From RGIG3701 sp031553595 (GTDB taxonomy: Bacteria; Planctomycetota; Planctomycetia; Pirellulales; Thermoguttaceae), in contig JAVBLI010000007.1 of assembly GCA_031553595.1 (NCBI GenBank), positions 121,147-185,146 of the forward strand: a DNA stretch of 64,000 nucleotides. The letters run 5' to 3'. The notes beneath the pieces are model-generated. The model was not told where the DNA came from. It ran no database searches and worked only from the letters and a program-made list of their open reading frames with translations. This document shows positions 8,665 to 16,303 of the stretch, in pieces. Position 1 is the stretch's first letter. Each line of letters begins with the position of its first letter. A program made the position numbers and the translations under genes.

Positions 8665-9000
8665 ATGACCATTTTCAAAAAAATCATTGACCGCGAGATC
8701 CCGGCGAAAATCATTTACGAGGACGATTTTTGCCTGGCGTTTCATGATGTGAATCCGCAGGCGCCGGTGCATGTGCTGGTGATTCCGAAGAAGGAAATCA
8801 CGGCCGTGGATGCGATTCAGCCGGAAGATCAGGAATTAATCGGGCACATTTTTCTCGTGATTCAAAAACTCGCGGCCGAACTGGGCCTGGCGGAAGGTTA
8901 CCGTGTGGTGACGAATAACGGCGTCCTGGCCGGGCAGACGGTGCCGCACCTACATTTCCACATTCTGGGCGGGCGCCCGATGCTCTGGCCGCCAGGGTGA
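8665..9000 (+). CDS. HIT family protein (HinT-like purine nucleoside phosphoramidase)
   Basis: Small cytosolic nucleotide hydrolase of the histidine triad family, 111 residues, full length for the HinT branch. It starts MTIFKKIIDREIPAKIIYEDD, the standard HinT opening. The triad is His95-Leu-His97-Phe-His99 followed by ILGGRPM and a shortened MLWPPG tail. A clear AGGAG lies 9 bases before the ATG. HinT proteins cleave AMP-lysine and other phosphoramidates in vitro, but the physiological role is unsettled. It is probably transcribed on its own, separated from gcvPB by repeat copy 3. Confidence 0.93.
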   Translation: MTIFKKIIDREIPAKIIYEDDFCLAFHDVNPQAPVHVLVIPKKEITAVDAIQPEDQELIGHIFLVIQKLAAELGLAEGYRVVTNNGVLAGQTVPHLHFHILGGRPMLWPPG

Positions 9001-9004
9001 ACGG

Positions 9005-9050
9005 GGAAATGAAAAATGAGGAATAAGGAATGAGGAATGCGGGGGCAGAA
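9005..9050 (+). repeat. C-poor low-complexity tract after the HIT gene
   Basis: A run of ATGA/GGAAT-like units (AATGAAAAATGAGGAATAAG and onward) with almost no C. It looks like one arm of the palindrome at 51324-51409 (which has GAGAAATGAGGAATGAG) but has no complementary partner here. The remaining 9051-9270 holds the promoter of the next gene and an AT-rich leader. Confidence 0.5.
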
Positions 9051-9115
9051 TTTTGAGCCTCCGCCCGTTTCCCGACGAAAATTCTTCTTTATTTTAATAA
9101 TATTAGTCGAATATC

Positions 9116-9144
9116 TTGCATTCCGCTCTTGGAAAGTGTAAAAT
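9116..9144 (+). promoter_or_regulatory. Sigma-70-type promoter for the 1173-residue kinase gene
   Basis: TTGCAT at 9116-9121 and TAAAAT at 9139-9144 with a 17-base spacer. Transcription would begin near 9151 and give a leader of about 120 bases before the ATG at 9271. Confidence 0.6.
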
Positions 9145-9270
9145 ATGGTGGATATTTTGTTTATTCTTGCGGTAAAATTCAGTTCCCTCTGATTCCACGC
9201 GAAAAATCGCCGATTTTTTGTCGTTTTTCCGCAGGAAATATACCCATCCCGTTTTTGAAAGAACATTTTT

Positions 9271-12200
9271 ATGTCAGAACGTGATTCCAAATCGCTCCTG
9301 AAGCTCATTAAAAAAAGCCAGTTGCTGGACGAAACCCAGATGGAGGAGGTCGGCGAGCTGGCGAACAGCTTCCCCATGGGGACGGATTTCATGAAATGCC
9401 TGACGCGGAAGAAATACCTCACGCGGTGGCAGGCGGGGCAGTTGATGAAGGGGCTGACGTCCTTCATCATGGGAAAATACCGGCTGATCGATCTGCTGGG
9501 CGCCGGCGGAATGGGGCGGGTGTTCCGCGCGGAGCACATCGCCATGAATCGCCCCGTGGCCCTGAAAATCATCTCCAAAGAATTAGTCAGCGACCCCGTG
9601 GCGCAAAAGCGTTTTCTCGACGAAGCCCGGGCCATCGCGGCCCTGAATCACCCGAACATCGTCCACGCCTATAATATCGACAAAGAGGGAAGCCGTTATT
9701 ATATCGTCATGGAATTCGTGAAGGGCAAAGACCTGGAAAAAGTGGTTCGTGAGGACGGGATTCCGGATCAGGAGCGCTCGGTGAAGTATGTTTTGCAGGT
9801 GGCCAGCGCCCTGGATCACGCCCATGAGCGGGGGATGGTGCACTGCGACATTAAACCCGCGAATCTTCTGCTGAATGCGGACGGGCAGATCAAGGTGCTG
9901 GACATGGGCCTGGCCCGGCTGTACGGCAAGAGCGTCAAAGAGCAGGTGGCGGAGGATAATGCCGCTGACGACAGCCCGCTGCTGGGGACGATTGATTACA
10001 TGGCGCCGGAGGTGACCAACGACCCTGCCGCCGTTTCACCGCGTTCCGACATTTATTCGCTGGGCTGCGTGTTTTATTTCCTGCTGACAGGGTGCGTTCC
10101 GTTCCCGGGCGAGTCGATTCCGGAGCGGATCCTGAAGCACCAGACGGAAGACGCCACGCCGCCGGCCGCGCAGAACCCGCGGGTGGACCGCCGACTTTCC
10201 GACATCTGCATGAAGATGATGGCCCGTGAGCCGGAAGACCGGTATGCCTCGTCCGCGGAAGTGGTGGAGGCGCTCACCGAGTGGCTTTCGGATCAGGGTA
10301 CCGGCGGCAGCAGCCTGGATTTCATGATCCCCCCGGCCGGTGTTCCCGCGCCGCCGGCCGTCCGTAAAGAGCCCCCGGCTTCCAAAAAAACCGACGCCCC
10401 AAAAAAAAGCGATTCCGCCGAAGACGCCTTTCAGTTTCCGGATTTTCTTTCCGAGCCGTCTGCCGGGCCGAAAGACAGTAACAGCACCGGGCTGCATCTG
10501 CCGGGCCTGCCGGGGTTTATGGAGAAAACGCATTTCGCCTCCGTGGACACGTCCCAAAAACGCAACTCGGCGTCCGCCCAGGAAGAAGTCGACTCGCAGA
10601 ACACCACGAAATCCTTCCACGACGATTCCGGCATGCTCGCCGGCCTGGACATCAAGAAAAACCGCCGCCCCAGCGATTCCACCGCCGTGCTGGAGACTCC
10701 CGCCGCGCAGCCCGCCCCGCTGCCTGCGTCCCTGAAAGACTCGCTGGGGAACGATTTAAGTTTCCTGCCCATTTCGGAAGGCGAAAATTCGCTGAAAAAG
10801 GGATATTCCGCCCCGGCCAAGGAGGATTTCGGCAAAAAGAAAGCGAAAACCTCGAAACGCCCTGCCGACGCTTCCGCGGAGGGAGAACCCGCTCAAAAAG
10901 ATGGCGGTAAAAAGCAGGCCGCCAAAAAATCGCTCTTCGGGGGTATGATGGGGGGAAAGAAAACGGGGAAACCCGCAGCCGCCGAGGAACCAGCGGCGAA
11001 AGAAGCCACGGCCCCGGCGAAAGCCCCGGCCGCTAAAAAAGGCGCTGCCGCCACAGCCGCCGCGGGTGCAAAAGCCGCGAAAACGGAAGCCGGCGCTAAA
11101 AATGCGCCTGCCGGGAAGGGGAAAAAAGGTAAAAAAGGCTTCCCCGTATTATACACCGTCATCGGCAGCGGTGTCATGCTCCTGATCCTGGCCGGCGTCC
11201 TGGCCCTGACCATGCGTGGCAGCGGCCCCCAAAATAACGCCACCTCACCCGAAAACGAAATCGCCAACGGCGTGGAAAACGGCGAAAACGCCGAAGCCGA
11301 AACCCTCGACGACAATCCTTTCGCCGTCCGTCCCAAATCACCCACCACAGAAAAGAAAAACGAGAAAAAGCCGAAAAAGGCGGAAGGCGAAAAAAAGAAC
11401 GCGAAAACCGACGTCACCGTGGCCGACGCCACAACCGAAAAGAAAACGCCAGAAACCACCCCGGCCACATCCGCCGCCGTGGAAAAAACCGAAGAAAAAA
11501 TCCCCACGCCGACCACGATGGAAAAAGTTCCCGGAGATACTCCGGACGCGTCCGTCACGGCAGACTCGGCCGAGAAAGTGGAAGAAAAAGTCGAGGTGAA
11601 AACGGAAACGCCCGGAACGGAGGAAAAGGTCGAGGAGAAGAAAGAACCGACAACGGACGAAGTCAAGCCGGAGGAGAAGAAAGAACCGGCTGCCGAACCC
11701 GCCGCGACCACCGAGCCCACTGCGCCCGCCGAATCCACCGGTGCTGCCGCCGATGCCGAGCCGTTTAAGGAAATGAAAAATACGCTGGCCGTGAAGCTGG
11801 CCATGGCCAAGGAATCCCCCGAGATTTCGCTGGGCACGGTGCTGGCTAACGACGCTCCCATCCAGGTCGCCCTCCTGGGCGGCGACAAAGCCTTCCCCGA
11901 CAACAAGGGCAAGAAAGTCGCCGTCTTCACGCTGGAGAAGCACGCCGGCGCCGACGTAAAGAAAGCGGCCTGGAACGTGATCTACGAGCCACAAAAAATC
12001 GGCGCGAAAGAAGTCGACCCGCCGCAGACCGTGGCCGAAATCCAGCGCGACGGCAACAGCCTGAAATTCGTCTGGAAGCCGAACGAAACCGTCAAGGACA
12101 AAGAGCTTCGGCACCTGCGTAACACCGCCGTGAAGCTGACCTGCAACGATAAATCGCATTCCGTCGGCTTCCGCGAGCCCGTTTTGCTCCCGATGGCGGA

Positions 12201-12792
12201 GCTGAATTTCACGAAAAAGGTCAATCTCAAGTTCACCGACAAAGAGCTCGACGCCATGCCCGCCGCGTCCGCTCTGTTTTTCGAAGTGCAGCAGATCAAA
12301 GATCTCGACCCGGAAAAAACGCCATTCCTGGAGAAGCTGCCCAAGGCGGTGAGTTTCGCGGAGATCACGAAGAAGTCGCCCCTGGGGGTGCAGATCAGCT
12401 ATACCGACGCTGCCAACAACACCACACACATGGCCGACATCCAAGTCGAGGCCATGATCAACAACAACGGCGGCTTGGCCGGCTCGATTGCCCTCGTGCC
12501 GAAAAACCCGGGCTTTACGAACATCCTGAAGCCGCCCTTCGCCAACGCTCTGGCTAACAACTCCATGGGCGTCGAGCAATACAAAAAATGGCAACAGATC
12601 CGCGACAACAACGACGAGAAAGACGAAACTAAAAAGCGAGCCGCCCGCGACCAGATCTGGCTTTACGAAACCGCTGAAAAACTGGCCGCCCCCTGCACCA
12701 TCACCTACTGCATTTACATGGAGCTCGGTGGCGAGCGTTTCGACCTCATCTGCGCCGACCAGCCCCTCCCCGAGCCGAAAAAGAAGAAGTGA
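9271..12792 (+). CDS. Transmembrane Ser/Thr protein kinase with long Lys/Pro/Ala linkers and a C-terminal domain of unknown function
   Basis: 1173 residues. An N-terminal helical segment (about 1-65) is followed by a Hanks-type kinase domain (about 70-345): Gly-loop GAGGMGRVF, VALKII lysine, catalytic loop with His191-Cys192-Asp193 (HCDIKPAN, where HRD is usual), magnesium loop DMG instead of DFG, and the APE-like TMAPE region as YMAPE. A low-complexity linker rich in Pro, Ala and Lys (about 355-620) leads to one membrane helix (about 625-650). A Lys/Glu/Thr/Pro-rich spacer (about 655-830) and a folded-looking C-terminal domain (about 830-1173), not recognised, follow. By topology the C-terminal part would lie outside the cytoplasm, possibly as a sensor. 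The catalytic Asp and Lys are present, so activity is likely. Own promoter at 9116; repeat copy 4 follows the stop. Confidence 0.9.
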   Translation: MSERDSKSLLKLIKKSQLLDETQMEEVGELANSFPMGTDFMKCLTRKKYLTRWQAGQLMKGLTSFIMGKYRLIDLLGAGGMGRVFRAEHIAMNRPVALKIISKELVSDPVAQKRFLDEARAIAALNHPNIVHAYNIDKEGSRYYIVMEFVKGKDLEKVVREDGIPDQERSVKYVLQVASALDHAHERGMVHCDIKPANLLLNADGQIKVLDMGLARLYGKSVKEQVAEDNAADDSPLLGTIDYMAPEVTNDPAAVSPRSDIYSLGCVFYFLLTGCVPFPGESIPERILKHQTEDATPPAAQNPRVDRRLSDICMKMMAREPEDRYASSAEVVEALTEWLSDQGTGGSSLDFMIPPAGVPAPPAVRKEPPASKKTDAPKKSDSAEDAFQFPDFLSEPSAGPKDSNSTGLHLPGLPGFMEKTHFASVDTSQKRNSASAQEEVDSQNTTKSFHDDSGMLAGLDIKKNRRPSDSTAVLETPAAQPAPLPASLKDSLGNDLSFLPISEGENSLKKGYSAPAKEDFGKKKAKTSKRPADASAEGEPAQKDGGKKQAAKKSLFGGMMGGKKTGKPAAAEEPAAKEATAPAKAPAAKKGAAATAAAGAKAAKTEAGAKNAPAGKGKKGKKGFPVLYTVIGSGVMLLILAGVLALTMRGSGPQNNATSPENEIANGVENGENAEAETLDDNPFAVRPKSPTTEKKNEKKPKKAEGEKKNAKTDVTVADATTEKKTPETTPATSAAVEKTEEKIPTPTTMEKVPGDTPDASVTADSAEKVEEKVEVKTETPGTEEKVEEKKEPTTDEVKPEEKKEPAAEPAATTEPTAPAESTGAAADAEPFKEMKNTLAVKLAMAKESPEISLGTVLANDAPIQVALLGGDKAFPDNKGKKVAVFTLEKHAGADVKKAAWNVIYEPQKIGAKEVDPPQTVAEIQRDGNSLKFVWKPNETVKDKELRHLRNTAVKLTCNDKSHSVGFREPVLLPMAELNFTKKVNLKFTDKELDAMPAASALFFEVQQIKDLDPEKTPFLEKLPKAVSFAEITKKSPLGVQISYTDAANNTTHMADIQVEAMINNNGGLAGSIALVPKNPGFTNILKPPFANALANNSMGVEQYKKWQQIRDNNDEKDETKKRAARDQIWLYETAEKLAAPCTITYCIYMELGGERFDLICADQPLPEPKKKK

Positions 12793-12817
12793 TACGCGTC
12801 CGCTCAGCGGTCGGGCA

Positions 12818-12937
12818 AGAAACAGCAGCCGGGAGCGTAGCGGAACACGGTGACGCGCAGAGACCGGATAGAATAGCCGGAATTTTCCCCACTTCGATCC
12901 GGTCTCTGCGATTTGCTACGCTCCCGGCTGTTGTTTT
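12818..12937. repeat. Palindromic interspersed repeat copy 4 (subfamily B, loop forward)
   Basis: Begins AAGAAACAGCAGCCGGGAGC and ends GCTCCCGGCTGTTGTTTTA, with inner boxes CAGAGACCGGATAG and ATCCGGTCTCTGCG. The loop AATAGCCGGAATTTTCCCCA is in the forward sense. It lies 26 bases after the kinase stop and 28 before the next start codon, so it fills the gap between two same-strand genes. Confidence 0.92.
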
Positions 12938-12964
12938 AAATACGTTCCGCAATAAGGAAAACTG

Positions 12965-14023
12965 ATGACAAAGCAAACAACCAGAATGGTGCTTTTCGTA
13001 ATGGTGGCGTTTCTTTCCGTGGCGGCGACAACGGCCCAGGAGCCGCGGTTACACTGGCAAACGAAGGGGGTGACGGCCTGGGCGGCGGTGCTGGAGACGG
13101 CGTTTTCCGACAGCGATGCGGCGACGATGACCGATCAGTGGTACGCGGCGTATGCCCTGGGCCAGTATGAAGCCGAGGCGAAGGCGGCGGTGCCGGGTCT
13201 GGTCAAGCGGCTGGGCACGGCATTCGACGACGACACGTACGTCCGCGCTGCAGCGGCCCGTTCTCTCGGCTTGATCGGCGACCCCCAGGCCGTGCCGGCG
13301 CTGGCGGAGGCGATTCCCGCGGCCCTGACCGTGCTTGAGGCGAACCCGGATGTCGATTACGAAGCTATTCTCCGCAACGCCGCGTGGGCGCTGGGAGCAT
13401 TCGGCAAGAAGGCGGCCGACACCCCGGAAGCGGTCGTGGCGCTGGAAACGCTGCTGAAGCACCCCGACCCGCAAACCCGCGCCGAGGCGGCCGGCGCGCT
13501 GTGGAAAATTTCCCGCCACAACGTTGCGTTTCGGACGCTGATCGCGATGCTCAAATCGAAAGCGTCGCAGAACACGTACCACGCCGCGATGGTCGTGACG
13601 CAAATCGGCCCGCAGTGGGGTGAGAAGGCCGCCGGACCGGTCTCCGAGGCACTCACGGCGAATCTCGAAACGCAGCCGGACCAGGACACAGCCCGCGCGT
13701 GCGAGGAGGCGCTTTGTGCGGTGGGGCCGATGGCGGTGCCGACGGTCAAAACGGCTTATGCCGGGCAGAAAAACGCCGCCGCGCGAGCCCGCATGCTCGC
13801 CGTGCTGGGAACGCTTGCCGCCGCGAAAGAAACGCCGCTGTTTTTGAAGATTCTGGCCGATGCCGATGAGCCGGAAGCCGTGCGAATTGCCGCCGTGCGA
13901 GCCGTTCCGCATTTCCCGGCCGCCGCAAAAGAAACCGCCCGCGACGCCCTGGTGGGCATCATTAACGACAAAACCTCGCCCCCCGACCTGGTGCGCGAAG
14001 CGGCGGAAGTGATGAAGTTGTGA
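12965..14023 (+). CDS. Secreted HEAT-repeat protein
   Basis: 352 residues with an N-terminal signal peptide (about 1-25, cleavage near TAQE). The rest is alpha-solenoid built of HEAT/PBS-lyase-type repeats, recognised by recurrent AARSLGLIGDPQAVPALAEA and LLKHPDPQTRAEAAGALWKI patterns spaced about 30-45 residues. Such solenoids bind other proteins, and no catalytic residues are evident. An AAGGAAAAC ribosome binding site precedes the ATG. The only thing between it and the upstream kinase gene is repeat copy 4, so the two may share a transcript and the solenoid could be an envelope partner of the kinase. That partnership is inference. Confidence 0.82.
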   Translation: MTKQTTRMVLFVMVAFLSVAATTAQEPRLHWQTKGVTAWAAVLETAFSDSDAATMTDQWYAAYALGQYEAEAKAAVPGLVKRLGTAFDDDTYVRAAAARSLGLIGDPQAVPALAEAIPAALTVLEANPDVDYEAILRNAAWALGAFGKKAADTPEAVVALETLLKHPDPQTRAEAAGALWKISRHNVAFRTLIAMLKSKASQNTYHAAMVVTQIGPQWGEKAAGPVSEALTANLETQPDQDTARACEEALCAVGPMAVPTVKTAYAGQKNAAARARMLAVLGTLAAAKETPLFLKILADADEPEAVRIAAVRAVPHFPAAAKETARDALVGIINDKTSPPDLVREAAEVMKL

Positions 14024-14074
14024 TTTGGGGTTTGTGGATGGTGATTTGGGAAAAGATGGTACTTCCACCACAAA
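14024..14074. other. C-free tract and imperfect hairpin between convergent genes
   Basis: TGATTTGGGGTTTGTGGATG and onward contains no C for about 38 bases and repeats GATTTGGG. GTGATTTG pairs with CAAATCAC inside the end of the HD gene, giving a stem with a 22-base loop that might serve as a shared 3' end. There is no clear T-tract. Confidence 0.35.
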
Positions 14075-15511
14075 TCACATATTGGTGTCGTCACTGGCGA
14101 AATTCTGATAAGAAAACAGCGCGTCCATCGCCCGGCCGATCTCCGCCTGATGCTCATGACTCTCGGCATACACCCGGCAGATGCGGAACGTCTGCGGGAT
14201 GTCGCGGAACAGGTCTTCCGTCTCCAGCCGGCGCACCGACTGCGTGGCGGGATCAAAAAGATAATTCTGCTTCGCGGCGGGCGTGTGCGAGCCCGGCCGG
14301 AATACGTGTTTCGCCACGTCGAATCGCAGCGGAATGTCCCGAATCGCCGCCGGCAACTTCCCTCGCAGCGCAAACTCAAACGTCCCCGCATCCGCGAAAA
14401 TACTCTCCTGCTCCCGGTGCGCGGCCGAGAATTGCAGCGTCCGCTGCGCCACCTGCGTCCAGCGCAGATTCCGCGTCATGACCCGTTCCCACTGCGTAGC
14501 CAACTCCCGCCGCCGCGCGTCTTCACTTTTTCGCCACTCGGTAACTTTCATCAGCAGCGACCACTCCGTGAAATGGCGATACTCCTCCAGATTCTCCGCG
14601 GGATTTCCGTCGAACAGCAGCGTCTTCGAGGCCCGAAACAGATCCTCCAATTCCAGGTCGATCGCCCGCACCGTGCGGTGAAAGTAAATCGTCTGGAAGA
14701 GCTCCGACCGCACGAAGATGAAACGCACCAGGGCCGAGAGGCCCTTCTTATGAATCGTCAGCCCCTCGGACGTGAAGCGGGTGTAGTGCAGCAGCCGCTG
14801 GACGTCAATGCTTTTCTGCGAGTACCCCGACATGAACGCGTCGCGCAGCACGAAATCCATGTTATCGACGGTGTAAATGCCGCAAAACAGGCTCTGCAAA
14901 AAGTGCAGCCAGCGGGGGAATTCCGCATTCACCACGGCATCCGCTTCCGGGCGTTTAATCAGAAACGCGACCTGGGCCGGGCTGAGCGTTTCATCCTCCG
15001 CCAGACGACATCCCGGCGTGCGGCGAATCCCACGAATCAACTCTGCCAACTCCGTCTGAATGATGATGGCCCCGAGTTTTTCGTGGTTCAGCCCGAAGTC
15101 CGCCAGAAAATGATGATCGAAAAAATGCCCGAACGGCCCGTGGCCCACGTCATGCAAGAGCGCGGACACGCGTAACAGCGCCTCCACATACCCCCGGCTG
15201 GGCACCCGCTCCCCCGGCAGCGCCGTCACCAAACTCTCATACAGCACCTCCGCCGCCCGCGACGCCAGGTGCATCGCGCCCAGCACGTGCTGAAAGCGGG
15301 TATGCTCCGCCGTGGGAAACACCCACCACGCTGTCTGCAACTGATGAATCTGCCGCAGACGCTGCACCCACGGATGGTCGATCAGCATCCGCTCCGAAGT
15401 CTCCCCCGCCGCCAGTCCCTCATTCGACGTAAACGGAATGTACCCGTGCACCGCGTCATACGTTAAATTAATCGTGTCAATCTGCGACAAATCCGGGAAT
15501 GAAGGGGCCAT
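14075..15511 (-). CDS. HD-domain phosphohydrolase (COG1078/dGTPase-like)
   Basis: 478 residues. Metal-binding HD residues are His75 (EHTRFQHVLGAMHLA), His120-Asp121 and His124 (LLHDVGHGPFGHFF), with the second-shell DNMDFVLRD further on. Proteins of this family hydrolyse dNTPs or related nucleotides, but the substrate here is not known. The ATG at 15511 begins the family-like MAPSFPDLSQIDTINLTYDAVHGYI. A GTG 72 bases upstream would add 24 residues with no homology and a poorer context. It is 99 bases downstream of the ECF sigma gene on the same strand and could be co-transcribed. It converges with the HEAT-repeat gene. Confidence 0.87.
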   Translation of the reverse strand: MAPSFPDLSQIDTINLTYDAVHGYIPFTSNEGLAAGETSERMLIDHPWVQRLRQIHQLQTAWWVFPTAEHTRFQHVLGAMHLASRAAEVLYESLVTALPGERVPSRGYVEALLRVSALLHDVGHGPFGHFFDHHFLADFGLNHEKLGAIIIQTELAELIRGIRRTPGCRLAEDETLSPAQVAFLIKRPEADAVVNAEFPRWLHFLQSLFCGIYTVDNMDFVLRDAFMSGYSQKSIDVQRLLHYTRFTSEGLTIHKKGLSALVRFIFVRSELFQTIYFHRTVRAIDLELEDLFRASKTLLFDGNPAENLEEYRHFTEWSLLMKVTEWRKSEDARRRELATQWERVMTRNLRWTQVAQRTLQFSAAHREQESIFADAGTFEFALRGKLPAAIRDIPLRFDVAKHVFRPGSHTPAAKQNYLFDPATQSVRRLETEDLFRDIPQTFRICRVYAESHEHQAEIGRAMDALFSYQNFASDDTNM

Positions 15512-15610
15512 GCGTTCACCATTTCTTTTAAAAAACGAATCAAAACCGATACCGTTATTATAAAAGACATCCGCGAAATTCACAAGCCCCGAACCACAAG
15601 CCCCGAATCC

Positions 15611-16303
15611 CTATTTCCGCAGCGCACGAATCAGATACACCAATTCTCCGTCAATTTCCGATTCATGCGCCACCGTGGCGGCAATCCACGTCCGTACTGC
15701 CGCGCGAAAGCGTTTCCGCAGCCGGTGAAGGGCCACCCGCAGAGCCACGTCCGTCATGCCGAACTCCTCGGCCAGCGCCGTCCGCGTCTGGGCCGACATC
15801 TCCTGCGTCAGCCACGGCAACAACCGCTGCGTTTCCGGCGAATTTCCTAAATCCAGCACTGCGGCATCAATCATGGCGTGTGCCCACTGGCAGTCAAAAA
15901 ACGCGTCCGCGTCCGTTTCCGAAAACACCGCCAAGTCTTCCGCCAGAGGTATCTGCGCCACGCCGCCACCGCGTTTTTCCGCCGCCTCCCGTTCCCGCGT
16001 TTTCGCAAGGAAATGCCGCACGGCTCCGCGCAAATACGCCCGAAACGCCCCGCCATTCCGCTGCAGCTCCGTAAACATCTCCCCCTCCAGCACGCGTGCG
16101 AAAAAAACATGTGTCAAATCTTTCGCATCCCGCCCGCCATACCGTCGCGCATCACTGCCGGCCGTCACCCGCTGGACGAACCGCTCCACGGGCCCGTAAT
16201 ACCGCTGGCACAAATCGCCCAGCGCCTCCCGTCCTGCCGTGTCATTCCCCCGTGCTGCCAGCACCGCCGTCCACTGCGTGGTGTGGAAGGTATCATTTTG
16301 CAT
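15611..16303 (-). CDS. ECF-type RNA polymerase sigma factor (planctomycete ECF-STK type)
   Basis: About 230 residues. The region 2 helix shows YYGPVERFVQRV and DAKDLTHVFFARVLE. Region 4 is the C-terminal helix-turn-helix around LAEEFGMTDVALRVALHRLRKRFRAAV. The long linker between regions 2 and 4 and the opening HTTQWTAVLAARGND are typical of sigma factors found beside Ser/Thr kinases in planctomycetes (family knowledge). The start at ATG 16303 has GAGGG 9 bases upstream. An ATG at 16318 is also possible. Either start lies inside the end of the kinase gene, so translation is probably coupled and the kinase may control the sigma factor. No anti-sigma factor gene is visible. Confidence 0.85.
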   Translation of the reverse strand: MQNDTFHTTQWTAVLAARGNDTAGREALGDLCQRYYGPVERFVQRVTAGSDARRYGGRDAKDLTHVFFARVLEGEMFTELQRNGGAFRAYLRGAVRHFLAKTREREAAEKRGGGVAQIPLAEDLAVFSETDADAFFDCQWAHAMIDAAVLDLGNSPETQRLLPWLTQEMSAQTRTALAEEFGMTDVALRVALHRLRKRFRAAVRTWIAATVAHESEIDGELVYLIRALRK

